7,607 nt of DNA from QAMH01 sp900556425 (GCA_902475535.1 CABRZR010000028.1:1-7607); one strand, 5' to 3'. Positions 1 to 6,500 are shown, numbered from the stretch's first letter. The notes: generated by a model not told the origin, from the letters alone. Numbers and translations are program-made.

Positions 1-70
1 ACACCCTATCCATACTCGATCGACTAGGCTTTACACACTTTTCTGCCTATATGCCTAAAATCGCATGCGC

Positions 71-128
71 GTTTTTTGCGATTGTGTGAGAGCGAGAAGT
101 TGGAAAGTCTCACATAATCGCAAAAAAT
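71..128. repeat. 21-bp inverted repeat, A/T-rich arms
   Basis: The arm at 71-91 (GTTTTTTGCGATTGTGTGAGA) is matched in reverse complement by 108-128 at 19 of 21 positions. Both differences are G/A type, so a G-U pair would still form in RNA. The loop is 16 nt (92-107). It lies downstream of the DUF2064 gene. The T-runs are at the 5' side of the stem on both strands, so it is not a standard intrinsic terminator. It could be a small non-autonomous element or a protein-binding palindrome. No target-site duplication is evident. Confidence 0.75.
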
Positions 129-149
129 GAGTACGAGTTCGCCGTACGC

Positions 150-170
150 CACACATAATCGAAAAAAACG
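150..170. repeat. Third copy of the CACATAATCG-A-run motif
   Basis: This stretch (CACACATAATCGAAAAAAACG) matches 109-129 at 17 of 21 positions in the same orientation, with a period of 41 nt. The motif therefore occurs three times in 100 bp, twice direct and once inverted. On the minus strand its T7 run (162-168) is about 20 nt past the DUF2064 stop codon. It could serve as the U-tract of a weak terminator: GCAGC at 204-208 and GCTGC at 172-176 (minus-strand sense) can pair across a long loop, but that stem is poor. Confidence 0.55.
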
Positions 171-188
171 TGCAGCCGACCCCAAGTC

Positions 189-1067
189 TTATCTATCGAT
201 CTCGCTGCGATCGTCGCGCAGCTCGTTGGGCATGATGCGGATGTCCGTGTATCCCATGTCGCGCAGGGCGGCAGCCGTGCGATACGGTGGCGTTATGTCG
301 TCTTGAAAACGCGCGCAGTACTCGAGCGCCTGCACGAGCGTCACATTGTGGTTGAGGTCGGCGATCGTATCGACATCGGGAACATCGGGCAGATAGAGCG
401 CGGGTAGGCCCAGGCGGTCAGCCTTCTGGATATAGGCCGGCAAGACGGTCAGACCATCGGCATTGTAGAAGACTCCCGTGTGATCGAAGGCCGTTTCGCG
501 CGTCCATCCCACCACCGAAACCCCCATCTCCTGATCGGGGGCGAGCACGATGCCGCCGCCAGGGCGGTCGCACAGCTCATGTAGCCGCTCGAAACCCTCA
601 ATGATGATGCTGCGTCTCAACGCGGGCATATCGCAGCCCATCGAGAGAATGGTCTCGTACCCGAGGTCCCAAACCTGATTGAACGCGTTGTTATAGTGCG
701 CATCGAAGCTCTCGCCATCATCATGAATGAAGACGATGTTGCGTGGCCAGGTGCCGCTTTCCTCGAAAAGCACCCGCATCTTCTCTTCCTGCTCGATGCC
801 AGGCGAGGAGATGAACAGCGTATATGTGTCGCGCAGCGGTTGGTACTCGCAGGTGCTCTCGAGCGCGCGGCGCTCGTCATCGGCACGTTCGAGGTCACGC
901 AACGCGTCGCAACAGCACTCGGTGACGTCGAAGAGCATGCAATGATACAGCGCGCTTGCCACCTCGGGATCGAAGAATCCGTCCTTGAGGGGCGTGAGCC
1001 GCGTCTTGACCTTTCCCGCTTCGGGAACCTTGCTGAAAAGCAACAATGCGTTTTTTCTCGTATCCAT
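189..1067 (-). CDS. DUF2064 / TIGR04282-type glycosyltransferase-A-like protein
   Basis: This 292-residue protein resembles the DUF2064 family (also called rSAM/selenodomain-associated transferase 1), which has a nucleotide-diphospho-sugar transferase (GT-A) fold. The N-terminal motif LLLFSKVPEAGKVKTRL (residues 8-24) matches the family's nucleotide-binding loop. MGCDMPAL (143-150) corresponds to the metal-binding aspartate segment, GGIVLAPDQEMGVSVVGW (171-188) to the family's acceptor-side strand, and DVPDVDTIADL (228-238) to its conserved C-terminal motif. The frame is open up to 1196, but the upstream part runs through a terminator-like GC hairpin and matches no family sequence, so I place the start at the ATG at 1065-1067. 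The substrate is unknown; family members are annotated only generically as transferases. The stop is TAA. The gene stands alone, about 266 nt downstream of the hdeD-like gene. It is soluble, with no signal peptide or membrane helix. Confidence 0.85.
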   Translation of the reverse strand: MDTRKNALLLFSKVPEAGKVKTRLTPLKDGFFDPEVASALYHCMLFDVTECCCDALRDLERADDERRALESTCEYQPLRDTYTLFISSPGIEQEEKMRVLFEESGTWPRNIVFIHDDGESFDAHYNNAFNQVWDLGYETILSMGCDMPALRRSIIIEGFERLHELCDRPGGGIVLAPDQEMGVSVVGWTRETAFDHTGVFYNADGLTVLPAYIQKADRLGLPALYLPDVPDVDTIADLNHNVTLVQALEYCARFQDDITPPYRTAAALRDMGYTDIRIMPNELRDDRSEIDR

Positions 1068-1092
1068 GCCCCTATTGTAACTGACCGTAGAT

Positions 1093-1124
1093 ATGCAAAA
1101 GGCCGGCGCTTCAAGCGACCGGCC
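1093..1124 (-). terminator. Intrinsic terminator ahead of the DUF2064 gene
   Basis: On the minus strand the RNA would form GGCCGG-(U)-CGC, loop UUGAA, GCG-CCGGCC. This is a 9-bp GC-rich stem with one bulged U, followed directly by UUUUGCAU. It may end the hdeD-like transcript. Because it lies only ~30 nt upstream of the DUF2064 ATG, it could alternatively act as an attenuator for that gene. Confidence 0.65.
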
Positions 1125-1288
1125 CTCTGCAACAAGAAGGGAGGGAGAGGAGAAGGATGGGGTATCCTTACGCTCCCTATCATACAGACCGCTCATGGCA
1201 ACAGAGTTTCACGCACGTTGCGGTCTGGTGGCAAAGATAACGATATGGTACGAAACGGTTTCGAATTGGCAACGCAGCTGTCTCATCC

Positions 1289-1325
1289 CGCATGCGTCAA
1301 GGGGTCTGACCCCCTGACACATGCG
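1289..1325. repeat. REP-like long palindrome around GGGGTCTGACCCC
   Basis: The arms 1289-1304 and 1310-1325 pair at 14 of 16 positions around the loop TCTGA, giving a near-perfect 37-nt hairpin (GTCAAGGGG-TCTGA-CCCCCTGAC core). It lies 8 nt past the stop of the hdeD-like gene. No T-run follows on either strand, so it is not a typical intrinsic terminator. Its form resembles dispersed REP-type palindromes with a GGGGTC(A/T)GACCCC core seen in many bacteria. It could protect the 3' end of the upstream mRNA. Confidence 0.7.
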
Positions 1326-1333
1326 CCCTCCCC

Positions 1334-1837
1334 TTACACCTTGGGCGCGATAAGCGACATGATGATGACGGTGATGCCCTCGATGAGGAGCGACGCGCCG
1401 ATGAACTGCATGACGAACGGCGGCCAGATCAAGGCCAGGATGCCGCAGATTACCACAATCAGGCTGCCGAGAACGCCCACGAAGCGACCATTGATGTCAC
1501 GGGTCGTGATGAGGCTGATGATCTGGGCGATGCCAAAGACGATGACGGCAATGGCGACAAACCAGATAACGGCCTCGGCAAAGGCAAGGGGAAACAGTAG
1601 GCAGAGCAAGCCAAAGATGATGCTCAGTATACCCGTGGCCAAGACACCAGCGCCCATGCCGGTACCACGCAAAGTGCTAAACCAAGTGTATGTCGCGTTG
1701 ATACCCACGACGAGGATGCCGAAGCCGACGAGCATGGCGAAGACCATCGTAGACAACGTGGGGAACGCGAAGAGAATAATGCCGATGATGGCAAGAATGA
1801 TGCCCGAACCCAGGCCCATACCGCGAAACGAATTCAT
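1334..1837 (-). CDS. HdeD family (DUF308) membrane protein
   Basis: This 167-residue, very hydrophobic protein has about six membrane-spanning segments, near residues 9-25, 30-53, 63-82, 86-110, 116-137 and 140-163, joined by short polar loops such as TTRDINGR (111-118). The length, the paired-helix pattern and the glycine-rich helices fit the HdeD/DUF308 family. That family is named for E. coli HdeD, an acid-resistance-associated inner-membrane protein. The molecular role of most members is unknown, and I would not transfer the acid-resistance function here. The start is secure: a perfect AAGGAGGT lies 5 nt before the ATG. The stop is TAA. It follows prmC by 57 nt but has its own likely promoter overlapping the prmC stop, so it can be expressed independently. 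Confidence 0.88.
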   Translation of the reverse strand: MNSFRGMGLGSGIILAIIGIILFAFPTLSTMVFAMLVGFGILVVGINATYTWFSTLRGTGMGAGVLATGILSIIFGLLCLLFPLAFAEAVIWFVAIAVIVFGIAQIISLITTRDINGRFVGVLGSLIVVICGILALIWPPFVMQFIGASLLIEGITVIIMSLIAPKV

Positions 1838-1842
1838 GGCGA

Positions 1843-1850
1843 ACCTCCTT
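1843..1850 (-). promoter_or_regulatory. Strong Shine-Dalgarno site of the hdeD-like gene
   Basis: Minus-strand AAGGAGGT lies 5 nt upstream of the ATG. It is the best ribosome binding site in the window and fixes the start codon. Confidence 0.9.
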
Positions 1851-1874
1851 GGTCGATTACCTCAGGACGGTTCC

Positions 1875-1903
1875 ATTATTCCCTTTCGAGCATATTATTG
1901 CAA
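1875..1903 (-). promoter_or_regulatory. Sigma-70-type promoter for the hdeD-like gene
   Basis: On the minus strand, TTGCAA (1898-1903) and AATAAT (1875-1880) are separated by exactly 17 nt. They match the consensus at 4 of 6 and 5 of 6 positions. The -35 box overlaps the prmC stop codon (TAA at 1895-1897). The predicted transcript would begin about 30 nt before the ATG, leaving room for the strong ribosome binding site. Confidence 0.6.
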
Positions 1904-2758
1904 ATCGCGACAAACGCCGCTCACGATGCGATCGCGGCCCACGAGATCCTTCGTCACCTTGACGTCAACGCAACCTGCCTCGCGCAGGCGACGCGCAGCC
2001 TCGTCAAGACAGGTCTCGTGAAGCTCACAGGCGAAGAAACCGCCCTCGCGCACGAGGGGCAGCGCCTCATCCACAAGCCGGTTGAAGAACACGAGCCCAT
2101 CGGGGCCACCGTCAAGTGCAAGACGCGACTCGAAGCCCGCGACCTCATGCGGAAGCTCGGCAAGCTCGGCTGTGGGAATATAGGGCGGGTTGCTCACGAG
2201 GCAATCGAAGCTTCCCGCAACTCCCACGACACAATCACATTCCACGACCTCGACGAGCTCATCGAGGCCAAGCGCGGCAACGTTTCTCCGCGCGCAAGCA
2301 ACGGCCTCGGGGGAGACGTCCGTTGTCACCACATGCGCCCCCGACTCCTTGGCAAGCGAACACGCGATACAACCCGTGCCGCAACCCACCTCGAGCACGC
2401 GCGGAGCTTCGACATTCGCAAGCCCCTCGAGAACGACATCGATGAGCACCTCGGTCTCGGGCCGTGGGATGAGCACACCCCGGCTGGTCTTCACGACGAT
2501 GTGCCGAAAGGCCGCCTCGCCGGAAATGTACTGGAGCGGCTCGCCCGCACCGCGGCGCTTGAGCGTCTCGCGCAATACGTCGCGTTCTTCCATGGAGAGC
2601 GGGCGGTCGAAGTGCATGTAGAGCTCGATGCGCGTGAGCCCCGTGGCGGCGGCAAGCAGCCACTCGGCCGAGAGCTTGGGGTTCTCGTCGTCATGATGCG
2701 CGAGGTACTCGCGACACCACGCAAGCGTATCGCCGATGGTCCAAACCTGCTGGGACAT
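1895..2758 (-). CDS. prmC: Peptide chain release factor N5-glutamine methyltransferase
   Basis: PrmC (HemK) methylates the glutamine of the GGQ motif in release factors RF1 and RF2 using S-adenosylmethionine, which raises termination efficiency. The 287-residue protein has the N-terminal helical domain (about 8-80), then LIPRPETE (97-104), the SAM-binding motif LEVGCGTG (122-129), an acidic strand end TTDVSPEA (145-152) and the catalytic NPPY (190-193) in SNPPYIP. The length is normal for the family. The frame is open upstream to 2869, but that part overlaps prfA. The ATG at 2756-2758, 4 nt after the prfA stop, is the plausible start. It has no clear ribosome binding site, which suggests translational coupling to prfA. 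The stop is TAA. The gene pair places enzyme and substrate in one transcript. Confidence 0.97.
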   Translation of the reverse strand: MSQQVWTIGDTLAWCREYLAHHDDENPKLSAEWLLAAATGLTRIELYMHFDRPLSMEERDVLRETLKRRGAGEPLQYISGEAAFRHIVVKTSRGVLIPRPETEVLIDVVLEGLANVEAPRVLEVGCGTGCIACSLAKESGAHVVTTDVSPEAVACARRNVAALGLDELVEVVECDCVVGVAGSFDCLVSNPPYIPTAELAELPHEVAGFESRLALDGGPDGLVFFNRLVDEALPLVREGGFFACELHETCLDEAARRLREAGCVDVKVTKDLVGRDRIVSGVCRDLQ

Positions 2759-2762
2759 GAAG

Positions 2763-3845
2763 CTATTCGGCTGCCGATGCAGTCGCCTGCTCGAGACGCT
2801 CGGCGCGATCGGCGGCGGCAAGGTTCTCGATGAGCGCGGAGAGGCCATCGCCCTCAAGTATGCCCGCATAACTGCCGTTGTAGCCGATGCGATGGTCGGT
2901 CACGCGGTCTTGAGGACCATTGTAGGTGCGGATCTTCTCGGCACGATCACCGTGACCGATTTGGCCGCGACGCTCGGCGCCGAGGGCCTCCTGCTGCTCC
3001 TGGAGCATCTTGTCATAGAGGCGAGCACGCAGCACCTGCAGCGCCGCCTCGCGATTCTGGATCTGGGACTTCTGATCCTGCGACTGCACGACGAGACCCG
3101 TGGGAAGATGCGTGATGCGCACGGCGGAGTCGGTCGTGTTGACGCACTGACCACCGGGACCACCAGCGCGATACACGTCGATGCGCAGGTCCTCGGGCTT
3201 GATGTCGACCTCGACCTCGTCTGCCTCGGGCAACACGGCAACGGTCGCCGTCGAAGTGTGAATACGGCCCTGGCTTTCGGTCTTGGGGACGCGTTGCACG
3301 CGGTGCACGCCACTCTCGAACTTCATGGAGCTGTATACGCGGTCGCCCAGCATCTTGAACGAAATCTCCTTGAAGCCGCCCATATCCGAAGCCGAAGCAT
3401 CGATGACCTCGACCTTCCACTTCTTGCTCTCGGCAAATCGCTCGTACATGCGGAAGAGATCACCGGCAAAGATGTTTGCCTCGTCGCCACCGGCACCGCC
3501 ACGAATCTCGACGATGATGTCCTTCTCGTCGTTGGGATCGGCGGGCAGGAGCATGAACTTGATGTCCTCCTCGAGCTGAGGCAGCTTGCCTTCGATGTCC
3601 GAGATCTCCTCCTGCGCAAGCTCCTTGAGCTCCGGATCGCTTTCGTTCTTGAGCTCGTCTTTGGCAGAAGAAAGCTGGTCAGAGAGCGATATGTATTGAC
3701 GTGCGGCACTTGCGAGCTCGCCCTGGCGCGCGTGCTCCTTGGCCAAGCGCGTGTACTCCTTCTGGTCGGCGAGCACGGCTGGGTCACCGAGCTTCGTCTC
3801 GAGCTCCTCGTAGGCCGCGATTATCTTCGTTAGCTTGTCGTACAT
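2763..3845 (-). CDS. prfA: Peptide chain release factor 1
   Basis: RF1 recognises UAA and UAG on the ribosome and triggers release of the finished protein. At 360 residues it has the usual length and order: an acidic N-terminal helical domain (1-100), RGGAGGDEA (115-123), the stop-codon reading segment RVPKTESQGRIHTS (185-198) with the PxT tripeptide PKT at 187-189, and the catalytic GGPGGQ (228-233) whose Gln233 is the PrmC target. PxT rather than SPF separates it from RF2. The start ATG at 3843-3845 is preceded only by a weak purine stretch (AAAGAG abutting the ATG). It lies 15 nt after the glycosyltransferase stop and 4 nt before prmC, so all three are probably co-transcribed. Its own stop codon is UAG (2763-2765), a codon that RF1 itself must read. 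Confidence 0.98.
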   Translation of the reverse strand: MYDKLTKIIAAYEELETKLGDPAVLADQKEYTRLAKEHARQGELASAARQYISLSDQLSSAKDELKNESDPELKELAQEEISDIEGKLPQLEEDIKFMLLPADPNDEKDIIVEIRGGAGGDEANIFAGDLFRMYERFAESKKWKVEVIDASASDMGGFKEISFKMLGDRVYSSMKFESGVHRVQRVPKTESQGRIHTSTATVAVLPEADEVEVDIKPEDLRIDVYRAGGPGGQCVNTTDSAVRITHLPTGLVVQSQDQKSQIQNREAALQVLRARLYDKMLQEQQEALGAERRGQIGHGDRAEKIRTYNGPQDRVTDHRIGYNGSYAGILEGDGLSALIENLAAADRAERLEQATASAAE

Positions 3846-3860
3846 CTCTTTGTCTTTCGC

Positions 3861-4886
3861 TTAGTTGAACTTGAATACTTTTTGGGCAATATGGTAGGCG
3901 CTGAGCAGGACCCTATCGCCTGCCTTGCCGGGTAGGTGTGTGCCGACGCCCATGACGGAGCGCCTGATTTTGACATAGGTCTGGTAATCATGCTCGCGTA
4001 GGTACTTCCAGATGTCAGTCCTGAGCTGCTCCTTGTCCTCGCGATCGCTCATCATCGAGAACACCGTGCAGATCACCATCATCATCGTGAGGTAATTCCG
4101 CATGTAGGAACGCAGACGCGGGCTCTTGACGTCACGTTCAAGCAAGAACGAGTCGATCATGATGCGCGTGACGCGCAGCTGCTGGTCGATGCGGCCGATC
4201 ATCACGGACTCGTTGACGCTCTGGTCCTCGCGTCCGATGAAGTACCGGTACAAATCGACGTCCATATAGTAGATACGCTCGCAATTGGGAAGTGGCACGT
4301 ACACGAAGATGTTATCGACGTAGAAGGTATGACGCGGCAAGGTGAGGCCACAATCGCGCAACATCTGCGTGCGGTAGATGACCGAATGCATGAGGATGTA
4401 CTTGGTGAGGCCAAAGTGGCCGCAGTCATCCCAGGTGAAGATGCGCCCCTCTGGCAGCATGCGCGTGTACTTCATGACCTCCTGCGTGTTGTCGGCCGTG
4501 TGCTCGTACACGTAGTTGACGAGCATCAAGTCGAGCGGCTCGTCGAATGACGCAAGTTTATCGAGCATAGCGACGTTGGCGTCGTTGTCGAGCCAGTCAT
4601 CGCTATCGACAACCTTGAAGTAGAGGCCACGCGCGTTCTCGAGTCCCGTCATGACCGCAGCGCCATGCCCGCCGTTTTCCTGGTGGATGGCACGCACGAC
4701 GCCCGGGTTGGTGGACTCCCACACCTGGGCCTTCTCGAGCGTGTTGTCCTTGGTCGACCCGTCATCGACGATGATGATCTCGATGTCGTCAGGGCGATTG
4801 CACGCAAGGATCGACTCGATGCAGGCATCCATGTATTCCGCCGAGTTATAGCAGGGAATCGCGTATGTGATGAGCTTCGTATCCAT
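3861..4886 (-). CDS. Family 2 glycosyltransferase
   Basis: This 341-residue cytoplasmic enzyme is predicted to transfer a sugar from a nucleotide-sugar donor. The GT-A domain occupies about residues 1-200: ITYAIPCYNSAEYMDACIES (6-25) opens it, IIVDDGS (38-44) binds the nucleotide, and VVDSDDW (92-98) holds the metal-binding DxD (Asp94, Asp96). FYVDN (188-192) is at the place where many GT2 enzymes carry the EDN/EDQ catalytic acid. The segment DLYRYFIGREDQSVNES (211-227) is the common post-domain signature. The C-terminal part is helical with a hydrophobic stretch at 265-279 that may touch the membrane. The acceptor is unknown: cell-wall polymer, exopolysaccharide or glycolipid are all possible. 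There is no polysaccharide cluster here; the gene sits between pta and prfA. AGGCGG lies 2 nt before the ATG, which is very close for a ribosome binding site. The stop is TAA. Confidence 0.9.
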   Translation of the reverse strand: MDTKLITYAIPCYNSAEYMDACIESILACNRPDDIEIIIVDDGSTKDNTLEKAQVWESTNPGVVRAIHQENGGHGAAVMTGLENARGLYFKVVDSDDWLDNDANVAMLDKLASFDEPLDLMLVNYVYEHTADNTQEVMKYTRMLPEGRIFTWDDCGHFGLTKYILMHSVIYRTQMLRDCGLTLPRHTFYVDNIFVYVPLPNCERIYYMDVDLYRYFIGREDQSVNESVMIGRIDQQLRVTRIMIDSFLLERDVKSPRLRSYMRNYLTMMMVICTVFSMMSDREDKEQLRTDIWKYLREHDYQTYVKIRRSVMGVGTHLPGKAGDRVLLSAYHIAQKVFKFN

Positions 4887-4915
4887 AGCCGCCTATTGTA
4901 TACCAGCAAGCGCTT

Positions 4916-5917
4916 CTAGGCTTGCGCTTTGCGCGCCTGGGACTGCACGCAGGTCACCGCGACAGTGCCGACGATATCCTGGGCCGAGCAGCCACGAGAA
5001 AGGTCATTGACCGGCTTGGCCACACCCTGCAGGATGGGACCGAAGGCATCGGCCTTGGCGAGGCGCTGCACGAGCTTGTAGGCGATATTGCCCGCATCGA
5101 TGTTGGGGAAGATGAGGACGTTTGCCTTACCTGCAACCGGGGAGTCAGGCGCCTTGAGAGCCGCGACCGTATCGACGATGGCGGCATCGACCTGCAGCTC
5201 GCCATCGAGTTGGAGCTGCGGCGCGCGCTCCTTGGCGATGCGCGTGGCCTCGGCCATTTTCTCGGCGCTCTCGCCCTTGCCCGAACCGTAGCTCGAGTAC
5301 GAGAGCATCGCGACGCGCGGTTCGCCGCCGCAGAGCTGCTCGAAGCTGTTGGCGGATGCGATCGCAATCTCTGCCAGCTCTTCTGCCGTGGGATAGATGT
5401 TGAGTGCGCAGTCGGCAAAGACGAAAAGCCCGTCATCGCCGTACACGCAATCGGGAACGTCCTCGACGAAGAACGAACTCACGAGATCCGTGCCCGGCGC
5501 GGTCTTGAGAATCTGGAGGGCGGGGCGCAGGGTGTCAGCCGTGGAGTGGCAGGCACCGGAGACCATACCGTCGGCATCGTCCATGTAGACCATCATGACG
5601 CCAAAGTAGCTCTCGTCCTTCATCTGCTCGCGCGCCTCGTTGATGGTGACGCCCTTCTTCTTGCGCAGCTCGGCAAACTTCTGAGCGTACGGCTCAAGCA
5701 GCTCGCTCGTGCGCGGGTCGATGACGGTGGCATCGCTCACATCGATGCCGTGCGCCGTGACCTCGCTCTCGGAGCCTAAAATGATGACGTCGGCAATGCC
5801 GGCGTCCATGATGTCACGTGCGGCCTGTACGGTGCGGATGTCGCTTCCCTCGGGCAAGACGATCTTCTGCTTGTCGGTCTTGGCTCGCTCGATAATCTTG
5901 TCCAGAAACTTGCTCAT
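4916..5917 (-). CDS. pta: Phosphate acetyltransferase
   Basis: Pta interconverts acetyl-CoA plus phosphate and acetyl phosphate plus CoA. With acetate kinase it forms acetate and ATP in fermenting cells. The 333-residue protein is the short form lacking the N-terminal regulatory domains of E. coli Pta. Family motifs are present in order: IVLPEG (19-24), DGMVSGACHSTADTLRP (116-132), FADCALNIYP (167-176), SYSSYGSGKG (206-215), DGELQVDAA (238-246), FPNIDAGNIAYKL (270-282) and GPILQGVAKPVNDLSRGCS (293-311) with the active-site arginine in SRGC. The ATG at 5915-5917 is chosen because it begins the conserved MSKFLDKI and has GAGAGGA 8 nt upstream; the longer open frame to 6016 has no family similarity. 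The stop is TAG. No acetate kinase gene adjoins it. The gap to the glycosyltransferase is 29 nt, so read-through into that operon is likely. Confidence 0.97.
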   Translation of the reverse strand: MSKFLDKIIERAKTDKQKIVLPEGSDIRTVQAARDIMDAGIADVIILGSESEVTAHGIDVSDATVIDPRTSELLEPYAQKFAELRKKKGVTINEAREQMKDESYFGVMMVYMDDADGMVSGACHSTADTLRPALQILKTAPGTDLVSSFFVEDVPDCVYGDDGLFVFADCALNIYPTAEELAEIAIASANSFEQLCGGEPRVAMLSYSSYGSGKGESAEKMAEATRIAKERAPQLQLDGELQVDAAIVDTVAALKAPDSPVAGKANVLIFPNIDAGNIAYKLVQRLAKADAFGPILQGVAKPVNDLSRGCSAQDIVGTVAVTCVQSQARKAQA

Positions 5918-5925
5918 CACGCATA

Positions 5926-5932
5926 TCCTCTC
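5926..5932 (-). promoter_or_regulatory. Ribosome binding site that fixes the pta start
   Basis: Minus-strand GAGAGGA lies 8 nt upstream of the ATG at 5915-5917. It supports the 333-residue protein over the frame opened at 6016. Confidence 0.75.
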
Positions 5933-6042
5933 AAGTGGCTCGTGCAAATACAGTTCCCAATAGCTTATCGGATATAGGCAGCATGCACTAGAGCTTGCCG
6001 GCCGCAAGGCACGCAAACGTGCATATTCAATTTATGGAGAAG

Positions 6043-6399
6043 TTACTGCCCGGCGGGCATGGAGCTTTCCTCGATGACGTTACCGTCATCGTCGAGGCGG
6101 ATTACATGCACCGAATTCTCGAAGGTCTGGTCCTCACCAGTCTCGTTGTTATGGATGAGCGTCTTTTGCATATCGGGCAGGACCTTTTGAACACCGGGAA
6201 CATGCTCGACAAGCACGCGCTCGACACCCTCGGACAGGGTAAGTGCAGATAACGGGCAATCGACGCAGGCACCACGAAGCGCCACGTAGACAATACCCTT
6301 CTCGTCATCGATTTCCGTGACGTCAAGATCACCACCATCGGCCTGAATCTGGGGCCGAATACGGCTTATGACGTAGTCAAGCATGCCTCTATCGATCAT
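6043..6399 (-). CDS. NifU-domain iron-sulfur cluster scaffold/carrier protein
   Basis: This 118-residue protein consists mainly of the NifU C-terminal domain, which binds an Fe-S cluster (or delivers one) through a CxxC pair. The domain begins with IRPQIQADGGDLDV (14-27), continues through a strand region VYVALRGAC (37-45) and the cluster ligands Cys45 and Cys48 in GACVDCPLSALTL (43-55), and ends with GVERVLVEHVPGVQKV (58-73). Usual family members have CxSCP followed by SS; here it is CVDCPLS, a mild variant. A polar tail of about 40 residues (79-118) follows and I recognise no domain in it. The ATG at 6397-6399 has GAAAGGT 7 nt upstream. The stop is TAA. The gene lies between the repeat region behind the rRNA operon and pta, with 125 nt before the pta start. 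No suf or isc genes are in view. Confidence 0.93.
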   Translation of the reverse strand: MIDRGMLDYVISRIRPQIQADGGDLDVTEIDDEKGIVYVALRGACVDCPLSALTLSEGVERVLVEHVPGVQKVLPDMQKTLIHNNETGEDQTFENSVHVIRLDDDGNVIEESSMPAGQ

Positions 6400-6500
6400 G
6401 AAAGCGACCTTTCACATACAACGAATCATCCGCATTGCAGACTACCACTCGAAAGTACGGATGGAAACAACAGCAAGTTTACGATTGAAGAGCATTGAGC
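6400..6500 (-). other. Upstream region of the NifU-domain gene
   Basis: About 100 nt between the repeat block and the gene. It contains the ribosome binding site (GAAAGGT, 6407-6413). I see no convincing -35/-10 pair, so a promoter for this gene is not assigned. Confidence 0.4.

Larger units (their letters stand above)
1068..1333 (-). other. Intergenic leader between the hdeD-like and DUF2064 genes
   Basis: This 266-nt noncoding stretch contains, in the direction of transcription, a REP-like hairpin, a CGAAACGGTTTCG palindrome (1251-1263, plus-strand reading), a pyrimidine-rich tract (about 1132-1160 on the minus strand) and a GC-rich terminator hairpin. The terminator ends about 30 nt before the DUF2064 start. 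A frame beginning at 1196 runs into the DUF2064 gene but looks noncoding. I recognise no riboswitch class and no T-box signature. Confidence 0.5.

Noticed and set aside
1125..1330. T-box or known riboswitch in the DUF2064 leader
   Set aside because: No T-box sequence (AGGGUGGNACCGCG type) and no signature of a riboswitch class I know is present; only a terminator and short hairpins are visible.
696..2021. Long plus-strand open frame opposite the DUF2064 and hdeD-like genes
   Set aside because: It is antisense to two well-supported genes and crosses their intergenic hairpins. The protein has no recognisable domain and biased composition, as expected of a GC-rich shadow frame.
1898..2833. Plus-strand open frame opposite prmC
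   Set aside because: It is the mirror of a certain gene, low in complexity, with no domain and no ribosome binding site.
2736..3833. Plus-strand open frame opposite prfA
   Set aside because: Its leucine- and valine-rich composition comes from reading the antisense of acidic RF1 codons. No independent evidence supports it.
4900..4921. Terminator between pta and the glycosyltransferase gene
   Set aside because: GCAAGC and GCTTGC can form a 6-bp hairpin over the pta stop codon, but the stem is short and no U-run follows it. Read-through is more likely.
4922..5779. Plus-strand open frame opposite pta
   Set aside because: It is antisense to a certain gene and has no domain or plausible start signal.
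5940..6030. Terminator after the NifU-domain gene and promoter for pta
   Set aside because: Two 5-bp hairpins (GCACG/CGTGC and CTTGC/GCAAG) occur without U-runs, and no -35/-10 pair has acceptable spacing. Neither is strong enough to annotate.
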